64,000 bases of DNA. Origin: Adiantum capillus-veneris. Lineage: Eukaryota; Streptophyta; Polypodiopsida; Polypodiales; Pteridaceae. Position 1 is the stretch's first letter; every line of letters begins with the position of its first letter. The stretch lies in NCBI GenBank assembly GCA_014529385.2, contig CM043965.1, positions 17,249,912 to 17,313,911 of the forward strand. The letters run 5' to 3'. Of this stretch, positions 34,900 through 45,000 are shown one piece after another. A program made the position numbers and the translations under genes. The notes under the pieces were generated by a model. That model saw nothing but the letters and a program-made list of their open reading frames with translations. It was not told the DNA's origin and did no database searches.

Positions 34900-35918
34900 T
34901 TATTCTACATCAACATCAGCATTACAGTCTCCTTTTACAGAAGACTCAACAATGGCTGCATTTGTAGTGGAACTAGCATTTGCAGTGGAACCACCCTCTT
35001 TCTTCTTAGCCTCTTTTGCCTTCAACTTAGGACACTGCTTGATCAAGTGATCATTAGCTTTACAATAATGGCAACGCATCTTCTTTTTGCTCTTATCACC
35101 AGAATTGCCTGACAAAGTGCTGCCAGCAAAAGAATTAGGAACAATATTTTTTCCGCTCGCAGCAGAACCATAAGAAGTGGCTGCATTGCTGTTACCACCC
35201 TTTCTTTGAGAAGCAATAAAAGCATGTTCAGCTGCACGCTGCCTAGTCCTGTTTTTTCTGGAAAGTGACTCTTGCAGCATCAATGTGCATAATGCATCAA
35301 AATTGAGAACTTCAGGATTGCCTTGGGTCATAAGTCTCCAAGTACTAGCAAAAGTCTGGTAAGAATCTGGTAAGGCCTCAAGAACAGTCTCCACAAGGGA
35401 ACTGTCTGAAATGACTTCACTTGCAGAAATAAGTTGCTCATTGATATCCTTGACACTAGCAAGGAGAGTGTCCATATCATCTTCCTCATGCATAATCTTC
35501 GACTCCAGATCTTTACGCAACAAAGCAATTTTAGCCTCATTGCGACTTGCATACAAGCCAAAATATCCCAAGCCTGTTTTGCAGATTTTGCTGAACGGAT
35601 GTGAGGAACAATGGTGCGCTTCACAGACAACACAATCAATGCATGAGCCTGCGCATCCTTAACGTCCCAGTGAGCTTGATCTACTGTAGGCAAAACAAAT
35701 CTAACAGCAGCAATCCTTGCAGCAAGACATGTAACATCCTCAACATTGCCTACAGCCTCAGAATCAGGACGTACATCAATGCCCTGCACAATATTCCAAA
35801 TGTCCTTCGACACAAGAACGTGTTGTATCATATAAGCCCACATAGGGTAATTGTTCCCATCCAACCTATCCTCAACAACAAACACCTTGAACACATCTGT
35901 GTTGTTGTTGTCAGCCAT
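34900..35918 (-). pseudogene. Copia 2 Gag
   Basis: Starts MADNNNTDVFKVFVVEDRLD (ATG at 35,918-35,916) with NYPMWAYMIQHVL, typical of copia Gag. A frameshift near 35,560 links it to the second frame with ALPDSYQTFASTW and the knuckle CHYCKANDHLIKQC (C-x2-C-x4-H-x4-C), then a Lys- and Ala-rich tail. Confidence 0.85.
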
Positions 35919-36205
35919 GGTAAATGTTGCACCTGATGTGAAAAATTCCCGAAAATAGGAGAAACGGAGCGAGAACAACACGTTCTATATAGCACAAATT
36001 GTAGAAGACTATAAGGCACCTGTTATGCAGAAAACGGCACTGATAGAAATTCTGCACAAAATGATGAAGTTGCCTGTGCAGACCTGCTTGTAGTGGAAAC
36101 GGAGGCCGAAATGAGCCCAAATCAAAAATCTAAGAAAGTGAGCAGGCGTGTACTGGATCAGTTGGCAACTAAGCCTGGGAAGATGCAACCTGCTCTGATA
36201 CCAAT

Positions 36206-36490
36206 TGTTGGAATTAGGGTTGCAGAGAAACACACACAGCTTGGAGAAGACGAAGGAAGCTCAAGGCACACAATAGAGAGTGTATTACTTAGTGTGAAAT
36301 GGAAAGATAGATAGCCCTAGAGTGATGGGCGTATATACAATTCTCGGGGGAAAAAACCTCCTAAAGAGGGAAAAAATGCCCCGACGGTCCTAATGTGTTT
36401 ACACACATCACTACCACATGTATATGGTAGCATGCCTCATGTCTTGCCCTAGCCCATCATCTTGCACTGCTCTAGTGACCACTGCTGGCA
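36206..36490 (-). repeat. 5' LTR of copia element 2
   Basis: Directly abuts the iMet primer site. The outer border is a guess because the second LTR is absent and gypsy Gag resumes only by 36,600. Confidence 0.55.
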
Positions 36491-36602
36491 TAACCTGAGG
36501 AGTAATAGAAACCACTGGTTTATGATGAACCCCTGGCCTGTGACCTTGCAAAGAATCCATAGGTTGAAATTCACACCTCCTGGGCAAAGACTCTACTCCT
36601 AG

Positions 36603-37283
36603 CTAACTCATTCTTCTCAGCTTCCACTCTTTGTTCCTCGCTAACTCTAGTGCATCTTCATATGTCTTAGGCTTCTTTAGCTCCACTCTCCAACGTATAT
36701 TCTCACAAAGACCAGCTAAAAACCTGTCCTTCTTCATCATGTCAGGTGGGGCTACCAGTGGTGCTAAGGCCTTGCACATCCTCTCCCATGCCATTGAAAA
36801 CTTACGTATGTACTTATCTACTGGCTCACCTTTCCTTTGCACCAAACCCTATACTTCTTGCCACACTTTGTCAGGATCTTTTGTCTTCACAAACTCCACT
36901 TTCAATCCATGCCGTAGATTGTCTCAACTTAATCTCACAGGTGGATTAGCCGCACGCAACTCCTCTTCAAATGCTTTGGACCAAACTCGTGCATCACTCT
37001 TCAAACAAATCTAGAGAAGATGTAACATCTGTGTCGGATCATGAATATGATTGCTAACGTAGGCAACCTCCATCTTTTCCAAAAAGTCTTCCACATCTTC
37101 ATCACTTCTTCCATGAAACTCCGGATAAGAGAAATCCATGTCTACCCAAGTTTTGAGGCTTTGAGAAACCCTTCTAACACAGGTGCAAGAACCCAAACCT
37201 TTTTCTCGACTCAATCCCCAGAAGCTTCGATAGAGCTCATATTTAGATAAGGACAAACTCATGCACATCATATGAGTTTTCAT
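36603..37283 (-). pseudogene. Gypsy element 2 Gag
   Basis: N-terminal piece 37,283-37,011 has DFSYPEFHGRSDEDVEDFLE, and 36,845-36,603 has KYIRKFSMAWERMCKAL and KDRFLAGLCENIRWRVEL, matching the retrotransposon Gag domain. The join is broken by stops near 36,850-37,010. Confidence 0.8.
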
Positions 37284-38343
37284 AGTTAATCATCGGAATT
37301 ACAACAGGCAAAGGGGATTCCAGTATCTCTCTTAATCTTCTTGGCCCGTGCATAAAGACTATGCACTACTGGAAAAAAATCTTCCTGGACACATGAACAT
37401 TTATCTGGATTCTTTGTGTTAAATGAAAAGAAGTGAGTTGAGGTCTATTTTGATCATCCATTAAAGACAACCATGCAGCTCCCAAGAAGGCACACTTGAC
37501 TTATCCTCTGATTTTGCCAGAATTTCAGCAACATAACAGCATAAATGGCTCAAAAGACCAAAAAACTAGCCATCAAAACTTGGGAAAATTTTGGCAGAGT
37601 TTCCTCAGAGGTAGAGCAGTAAGAACCCAAAATATAGACTGTATATGTATGCATAACCTACCAACAATAGAACCCGAGCATCAAGTAGGAATCACTAGTA
37701 CATAGCCTATGGTGAGGTCATGAAAAGGGTGCTCTAGCCACTTGTATCACCGAAAGGATCTCACATTTGAGAATCCCCCAACTCAATAAAACCTCACGCT
37801 ATTGACCTCTCACAAAAGCTTATGCAAAACCCCCGGGCGGTCACTTTTTAGAATGTGTATGCTATCACGTGAGTTAACCGGAGAGGATTATTAAAAGATC
37901 AAAATGTATAAATACAGAGGGGGGTGGGGGTTTTTTAAATAGGCATGTAGTGTAAATATAGTATGTATATTGAGGTATTATTAATAACCTCTTGAATGCA
38001 CGTGATATAGGAAGCTTTTGATAAGTGACCACCCCGGGTGAAAACCTCGTATAGTCAAGTTTGAGAAATGACTATATTCTAGACCAAGTCTCAGAAATGG
38101 TTGGGACTTCCCAATAAAACCAAGTATGGCTCCACAAAGGCGTACAATGGTAATATCCACAAGTAACGTACAATACAAGACAATGCGCTCAAACAGGCAC
38201 CAATTGATGGATACCCACAACAACTGCAAGTGACTCCCACTTGACAATGTATCACTCTATTCCAGCTACCTATACCTATGTGAATCACCTATACCTGTAA
38301 TCTGCAATCAGTACTCCCGAAACTGAAGGTACTCGAAGAAGAT
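37284..38343. other. Leader of gypsy element 2
   Basis: Non-coding, about 1.06 kb between Gag and primer site. A G-run (GGGGGGTGGGGG) lies near 37,918-37,930. I see no gene in it. Confidence 0.6.
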
Positions 38344-38360
38344 CCTCAGTGCGGGCACCA
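38344..38360 (-). promoter_or_regulatory. Primer binding site of gypsy element 2
   Basis: Minus strand TGGTGCCCGCACTGAGG, six bases inside the 5' LTR. The TGG start fits a tRNA CCA end; the donor tRNA is not identified. Confidence 0.65.
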
Positions 38361-38366
38361 AAAGAA

Positions 38367-39507
38367 TGTGAGTGGGATGGAAACACACACAACACCTCTA
38401 TAATCACCCAACACATACTCTTGGGATGATACACACACACACACACACACTATGGGGCACCACTCAGATTACTCAACCCACCTGGCCGAGACAGGGAACA
38501 CACCGATGGAGTGAGAGGAGAGAGACTATCCAATTGCCCACTCAACACAGAGACATACACACACACATAAAACTTAGCTCAAAAGAGAAGATTTCTGATG
38601 TTTAGATACAATTGAGCTTGGGCCAACACCAATGGGGCAAATAGCTCACACAATATGGATGAAATACGCTAGATACAATCACAAATTTGAACAGACACTT
38701 CGCTCACAAGAGAAACTTACACAACCAAAATAGTAGGAAAAAGTGAGAAATTTGGCAAAATGGACAGTGCCATTACATCCAGAGCGGCCAAAAACCCCAG
38801 TCTACAATATCAAAGTGCTCAAATCCGACCTCGGATGAGCAGTTTATGGCCAAAAGAGGCTCCAAAAACAACAAAAACTCAGTTGCGGCTATTCCTCCTC
38901 CTCTCTTCACGGTTTTTTTTGTCTTCTCTCAGGTTTTTCAATGTCCAAACTTCACTTTATCCCTTGGGCACCTTTGGTCTTTTAGTTAACCTCAAACGGA
39001 CCCCGAATAGGCCAAAAAATGGCCACGCATTTTTGTCACCCTTCTACATCCATCCGCACACCTAGCACTCAACTTAATTTTTCCAATAATGCATCCCACA
39101 ACCACATGAAATGGCCCCCAAATACAGTTCTCATGATGACCTTTTTGCATAGTTACCACAAGAAAACACCCACATTGTGTCTGTACTTATCCATGTGCAA
39201 GTCTTGACCCCATTCGACCTCCTGACGCCACTAGATGCCATCTGAAGCACCTGCTTACCTCATATCGTCGACCCACAGATAGATTCCTCAAGAAGTTTTA
39301 CGTGCTACTAACTCCTCATTATTATAGAAAACACACACTAGTACTGGTGATAGTGAAAATCAATGCACTATGTACATGTTGTCCTACCTCTACACATGTG
39401 GGTCCCACGCAACCACCGAGCTCTGGAAAATGGGCAATCCTTTATGCGATGCACCATGCATGTGTATGTACATATGCACAATCACTTCTTCCAAAAAACT
39501 CCTAACA
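38367..39507 (-). repeat. 5' LTR of gypsy element 2
   Basis: Pairs with 30,907-32,038. Starts TGTGAGTGGG and ends CCTAACA on the plus strand. A (CA)n run near 38,433 is longer than in the partner copy. Confidence 0.92.
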
Positions 39508-40395
39508 ATGTTACTCATTATCAAGGTCAATATACAGTGGTGGGATTTAAACTTGAAACATATACAAATGCACAATCTTAAACATAGGACTTTGACTTAA
39601 AAGGATGTCATGAATTCTTACTCAATGACCTAATAAGTTTTTTGCAAATACTCTCTGACTATGAAGGTAAGTATATACCAATGAGACTGGAACTATGAAA
39701 CCTTTGAATGATGCATGATCAGACTATTCTTGAGCTTGTGCAGGAATTCACTCAATATGAAGGTAAGTATACAATGGTGGTAACTAAGTCGGAGTAATTT
39801 ACTTCTTGAAATCATTTTCATTAGTGATATATGAGCCTTATCCTCATGTGAGGGTCTCATATGAGATGGTAGCGGATTGGATATTTTGAGAATTGATCCA
39901 AATTACGAAGGAGATGCTATCCAATTTTTTTCTGAAAATATAACAATGAAGACATAGTAGAAAACAATGACTTTGTTGTTAATATCATACGTGATCTATG
40001 TTAGGTTGTTAGTTTCTGTTGTAATTTTTGACACCAATAACAAGGGGAGAAGTTCATTGACAGATGTCTTCCCAATGAATGCGAGTACTGATGGACTTGT
40101 GTTTTTTTAATGGTGACAGGTAACAGGTCTTCTCCTTGGAATTATGCCTCAAACTGCAGCTGTAGCAATAGATCTTTATCCACAATTCCAAGTTTTTTCT
40201 GGAAACATAATGATGTTTTGTAAAGCCTCAAGTGGAACAAAACTTTGTTTGTAGTTTTTAAAATCTCAATATCATGCACTTGCGTATTGTCAATGTCTTG
40301 TCTTTTTTTTATGTCTAATCTAGTTCATTGTATGGTTCAATAGTTTGCATGACAAACTATTGTTAGGTCTTTAAAATCAAACACACACACACACA
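39508..40395. repeat. R repeat, copy C, right part
   Basis: Continues copy C: TACTCATTATCAAGGTCA here matches TACTCATTATCAAGGTTA near 28,290 in copy B. It ends in a (CA)n run at 40,381-40,399. Confidence 0.8.
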
Positions 40396-40399
40396 CATA

Positions 40400-42041
40400 G
40401 ATTATCTGTATGGTAGACATGTGCATTGCTTAAAATTTGTGAAACTAAGCATTGCTCATTCATTGCCTGGGTACCCCTTTCTCTCTGTGACACATGAACA
40501 CACTGTGACAACAGTAAACCAACTTTAGGATCTCTCTCATCCAGCTTCTTAACCGCATATATCCAAAATTGGAAAAGTAAACCTCACTCATAATTATTAC
40601 CTTCAAATCTCTAAAATCTCTTTTTGATATCTTTCTCTCAATATGGTTCTTTATTAGATTTTGTCCTTCCCTATATTGAGTGACCCGCTCTCCTGCTATG
40701 TCCCTACAGATATAGATATGGTGCGTTTTGTCTCTTGACTTTGCTCCTTGATCGCCACAAGCCCCTTAATCATTTTAAACTCTACTCACATGAGGATAGT
40801 CAATTGTTTGGTCACTCTTCGTCTCCATTTTAGGAACATTCACTTAGGCATTATCTCACATTTGTATACAAGGAAGGATATTGGCTTTTTTTGGGTTACA
40901 GTGTTTGATTAGCTTACATTTTGATTGGGCTATAATACTAGGTCACTCACCCAACTACATGCCCCATAGGACCTTAAAGTCACATATTCTAAAATAAAGG
41001 AGTCAATGTAAATCTCACTTGGTATCAAATGATGCAGGTAACGTACCTACCATAACGTGTTTGACAGGTTATACTTACCTTTGTTCTTAGCAATGGCATG
41101 CACCTGTACACGTGTGCACACACACACACACACAAAAGAGCACATGGACTCACAAACACGTGCATATATATGCTCACGCATTTGATGACCCTCATGCATA
41201 ACCTAGTGATTTTCTCTATCATCTCTACATTTGTATACTCCGTATCTCCTTCAATTGCATACCCTATCTGGATCTCCTGCTCCCTTGCAACCACATTGAT
41301 TACGCACTTGCTTACCCTGGCTTTACACACACACACACATGCACACACACACATATCCCCTTGGATTTATCTGATTGCTTAAATTTTGTGTCTGTTCCTT
41401 TCTTGCCAGAGGTCTCACTTGGTACCCTCACTGCCTCATTGCATGCCTTTCTCTTCATTACTAGTTGCATGCCAATGACTTACACGATGCTACACACACC
41501 TTCACATGCACATGTGCTCTGGTGCACATATGAATATCACCATTGACACACACACACGTACTTTGAATCTGATTCATATTATTGTTCTTGATCATTAAGC
41601 ATGCTTGGTATTATTCTCTTTATGGAATGCCTCCATCTTCTCACGTACATTTGCAATTCACACACACACACACACACACAGATCCGTACTCACCATACAA
41701 CACCTTCCCTCATACCTTCCACACATAGGCATGGTTGCGTGATCAGGACATGAAAACATACAAAATATCCCAAATTTTCATGGGGTTGGTTTAGAAAACA
41801 GGGCCACCATGGATACCAAGATCAATGACAGGATCGTTTTCTTTTGATGCACACACCCACATGAACTTCCTTGTGGTTATATACACACACATACAAGCAA
41901 GTGGAATGAAATCAACCAGTATGCACGTTGAGGCTTGGAGATGGCTGCAAACACATGTTGGGATATATCCATAAACTAGGCTACATATTCATCGATGGTT
42001 TTGTCCCACCAAGATTGTCAAAATTTGGTGACACCAATCGA
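40400..42041. repeat. CA-rich non-coding region
   Basis: Several separate (CA)n runs (near 41,118, 41,326, 41,551 and 41,659). No gene or element ends are recognised. Confidence 0.6.
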
Positions 42042-42158
42042 CAATGGTACAGGTAGGTGCTTATGCACCTACTCAGTATATTTGGTTGTTTAATGTATAG
42101 ATGAGAGTAATTTTGAATGCTTATTAGTTCTTGTGGAATTTGGCTTTTTGCAAATGTG
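42042..42158. repeat. Repeat shared with 16,930-17,041
   Basis: CAATGGTACAGGTAGGTGC followed by an inverted GCACCTAC, then text matching the earlier copy through GAATTTGGCTTTTTGCA. Confidence 0.75.
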
Positions 42159-42169
42159 GAAAATTCACG

Positions 42170-42250
42170 GCCGCTCGCTATAGGCGTCGCTACGAGCGTC
42201 GCTATAGTCTTTATTTTATAGAGATGCTTAGGCATCTCTATAGTGATGCC
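42170..42250. repeat. CpG-rich direct repeats and a hairpin
   Basis: GCTATAGGCGTCGCTACGAG and GCGTCGCTATAG are short inverted/direct copies, followed by a perfect inverted repeat at 42,217-42,242 (TATAGAGATGC, loop TTAG, GCATCTCTATA). It could be the end of a small DNA element. Confidence 0.55.
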
Positions 42251-42290
42251 AACCCTATAAAAAAATAATCCGTGAGCGCCTCCTATCCTC

Positions 42291-42291
42291 A

Positions 42292-42345
<54 letters not shown>

Positions 42346-42370
42346 GGGGGGGGGAGAGACAGAGAGAGAG
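42291..42370. repeat. TG, AG and poly-G microsatellite
   Basis: (TG)n then (AG)n, a run of about 19 G, then (AG)n again. It lies directly before the TGTTAACC that may open an LTR. Confidence 0.95.
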
Positions 42371-43291
42371 TGTTAACCGAGTCAGCCTCAGTTAACAGGA
42401 GCTGCTAAAGACCAAAGACGTACGGATGCACATCAAATGTCAACATGAAGAAGTAGTAAAGATTAGATTTACAGAACTTTTACATTTTCCCAAAATGGTC
42501 ACGTATTGTAAATCCCCGATTTTTTTCAAGCCATTGTAATATTTTAATGTGTTACGGGCTCAATGGGAGTTCCAAGTTGTAAATAATAGGTCAGCTAGTG
42601 TGCCTAGGTTGCAGATTCAGTAAGTGGTGGAGCTCTAAAGGCCTTGGGCACCCTGACATTGCATATTTTTAACCTAGGTATATAAGGCAGTGTGTAAAAG
42701 AAATTAGGGTTCTCAAGCTTATTTGTTGAGAGCAATCTTTGGTGAGAGCTCTTGAGGTGTGTGGCTATGGATTCCTTGAGCTTCTCCTTGCTCATGAGAC
42801 TTGATTAACACTAATCAATGATCCATTCTCTTTCACTATGCCTCTCTCATGCTTCTCATGATTGCCTATGATGCTTAGATTAACTAGATTGTAACTAATT
42901 AATGGTTAATCCCTCTATAATCTTGTGTGATTGCCCTCTTTTGCTTGTGTGTGCATGTAGGTTTGATTGGAGTGTGGTGCTCGATAGATCTATGTGTCTA
43001 TGCTTGCGATTAGTGTATTGCATGATAGGATTAGTGATGTGTGTATCTTGGCATCATTAATTGTGTGTGATTGGGTTGATTAGAGGTGAAGAGAAGCGGA
43101 TGTGGAGATTGCCCTTCATTCTGGCTTAGATCCTCCATAGGCCAAGAAGCTCACATCATAGAGTTAACCATTTGAGTTGCCATCATTAGCTCACTAATCG
43201 TGTGAGTGTTTCCATGCCCTAGTCGGATAGCTCATCCTTCCGGATTGATAATTTTGTTGGTCATTGGAGCTATGCAATGATGGGACCGCCA
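42371..43291 (+). repeat. Candidate gypsy LTR
   Basis: Starts TGTTAACCG and ends CCGCCA five bases before a strong primer site. A TATA-like TATATAAGG lies near 42,680, followed by an AAATTAGGG start-like region. No partner LTR was found in the window, so borders rest on the primer site and the TG start only. Confidence 0.5.
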
Positions 43292-43296
43292 AAATT

Positions 43297-43314
43297 TGGT
43301 GCCGCTACCGGGGA
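43297..43314 (+). promoter_or_regulatory. Primer binding site, tRNA-Asp type
   Basis: TGGTGCCGCTACCGGGGA on the plus strand, the form seen in many plant gypsy elements. No Gag or Pol of this element follows. Confidence 0.75.
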
Positions 43315-44449
43315 CATGGTCTATGTGTGAGATCCCCAACCCGCCAATACCAAGATCGGGATGGGATCCTTGACAGGTCTCTAGGTCTGATAAAAATCAG
43401 AGTCTCTAACCAAGAAAAATCCAAGGAACTGACCTTTACCATTGACAATGGCTTGGGTCTATAGCCTTGGAAGAAGACCTAGTCCTGTCTCGCAGCGGAA
43501 ACGGGACAATGTATTAAAAGTCCAAAAAAACCATTTTGGCCCTATAATTGCCACAAATTGGGCTAGGTATCCTCAACCAACACTTTTTTCCCCTAACAGA
43601 TGTGAGGGCACAGCCGCTGGTGGACTCCTCTTCCAAGTGAAGAAGTTTTCTAAACGTTTTAGCGCATAGGGATGGATAGTTACCTGACTAATCAGGTCCA
43701 CCCGTCCATGATTGACAACCTTAGTCAATCCCCACTTACCACCCCACACTCACACATGATTCATTTATTTTTAATTACTATCACATTGTTTTAATATTTA
43801 AAATAATGGTTTCTTTTAACGTTCCATCACAGTAATTCCTTCCATCAAGTATAAAGATAGTATTGAAAAGCATTTTTTTAACAAACAGACATCTTTAAAC
43901 TTAAGACAAGGTACTGTCAATCAAAACATTGTCCATAATAACCATGAACAGTACTCTTCTTGTTTCAAGACCACCTAAGGGTGAAAAAACAGCACCCATT
44001 CCTTATTCACAATCCGGAGTGGATAAACCCCCACCCAAGGTTTCGGGTGTCCATACACCAAACTAGTTGCCCATACAACCAGGTGGCTCCCCTAGGATTA
44101 AAAATGGTATCCTAACTTATGTAGAAACATCAAGACATGACACGGAGTAGAAACTCATCGTTCATGGGGATAATCGACTAATCCGTGGCTGGAAAGCCAT
44201 CATTATTCATCAAAATATACCAAGGAGTCGGAGGTGTTGTGAGACAAGATGTCTTAAGGATGATCAATCATATCTTTCGTAATTCAATCTGTTTTAATCC
44301 AAACAATTCTTTCTTAATTTATAAACAAATGCACGTTGGTTTCTTGGAAGATACCTTCCATTTTTAAGCCACTTTCATCTTTCCTAATTTCTTACTCCTT
44401 TTCTTTGTATGCAATGTTTATACTTAAGACAAACTTGAATTATTTCAAC
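43315..44449. other. Non-coding internal remnant
   Basis: Follows the primer site. No protein domain is recognisable; short frames around 43,440-43,670 have no known motif. Confidence 0.4.
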
Positions 44450-44632
44450 TTAATTATAACGGAGACCCACCTGGGACTGATCTGGCATCTGCTGCTGTGT
44501 TGGCGCCTGAAGACTCTCCTCTGTAGGCTTGCTATTAGGCCCAACTTCATCGTCGTGTGATGATCTACTTCTTTTTAGAGCTCTTCCCTTATCATCAAAT
44601 GTAGGATTGGCTCTGGTCCTTTTAGGTGTCAT
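44450..44632 (-). CDS. Possible first exon of an unknown gene or Gag
   Basis: A hydrophilic frame (TPKRTRANPTFDDKG, then KRSRSSHDDEVG and Gln-rich residues) ends at a donor-like CAG|GTGGGT. It looks like a retroelement Gag N-terminus or a nuclear protein start, but no second exon is evident leftward. Low certainty. Confidence 0.2.
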   Translation of the reverse strand: MTPKRTRANPTFDDKGRALKRSRSSHDDEVGPNSKPTEESLQAPTQQQMPDQSQVGLRYN

Positions 44633-44639
44633 AATTCTT

Positions 44640-45000
44640 ATCCTTATAAAAAAGATGTCTAATTATTAGGTAAATTATCCAAAAGCTAGACTTAACCTTT
44701 GTATCCAATTTTACCCAAATCTAGGTTAAATTTGTAGTCTTAATTGGTAAATTCTTGACCTAGTAATTTCTTATTTGCCTATATAGATATTATAACTTTT
44801 TCCAAAGCTTTCCTAAGGATTTTCTAAGCTATCTTAATTTTCTTATAATTTTGTATATCTTTCTCCTAATTTTTTCATCGAATTTTAAGCTTGAGATCTG
44901 CTTATTTGGAGCTTAATATTTATTCTATTTATTTTCTTTTAAAGATTTGATTTTCTCAATTTTATATCACAGGTTTACACTTAGTATAATTTTCTTTAAA
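44640..45000. other. AT-rich spacer
   Basis: Non-coding, with short poorly ordered copies of the array motifs. Confidence 0.4.

Larger units (their letters stand above)
33155..36490 (-). mobile_element. Partial Ty1/copia element 2 nested in gypsy element 2
   Basis: The LTR begins at 36,206 (TGTTGGAATTAGGG on the plus strand) and extends to about 36,490, far end uncertain. The primer site TGGTATCAGAGCA (36,203-36,191) is the classical iMet type. Gag, protease, integrase and the first residues of RT (EEPLSFDEAQN near 33,165) follow; RT, RNase H and the 3' LTR are absent. The 3' break joins directly to gypsy integrase. Confidence 0.85.
30907..39507 (-). mobile_element. Ty3/gypsy element 2 with both LTRs, containing a copia insertion
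   Basis: LTRs at 30,907-32,038 and 38,367-39,507 start TGTGAG on the plus strand; the second ends CCTAACA. The primer site is at 38,344-38,360 and a purine tract at 32,039-32,060. Gag (37,283-36,603) and integrase (33,155-32,066) survive; protease, RT and RNase H are missing and replaced by copia element 2. It splits an R repeat, with a likely imperfect target duplication (ACGT left, ATGT right). Confidence 0.9.

Noticed and set aside
41025-41382. Cys-Val and His-Thr rich frames
   Set aside because: They are products of CA repeats in non-coding sequence.
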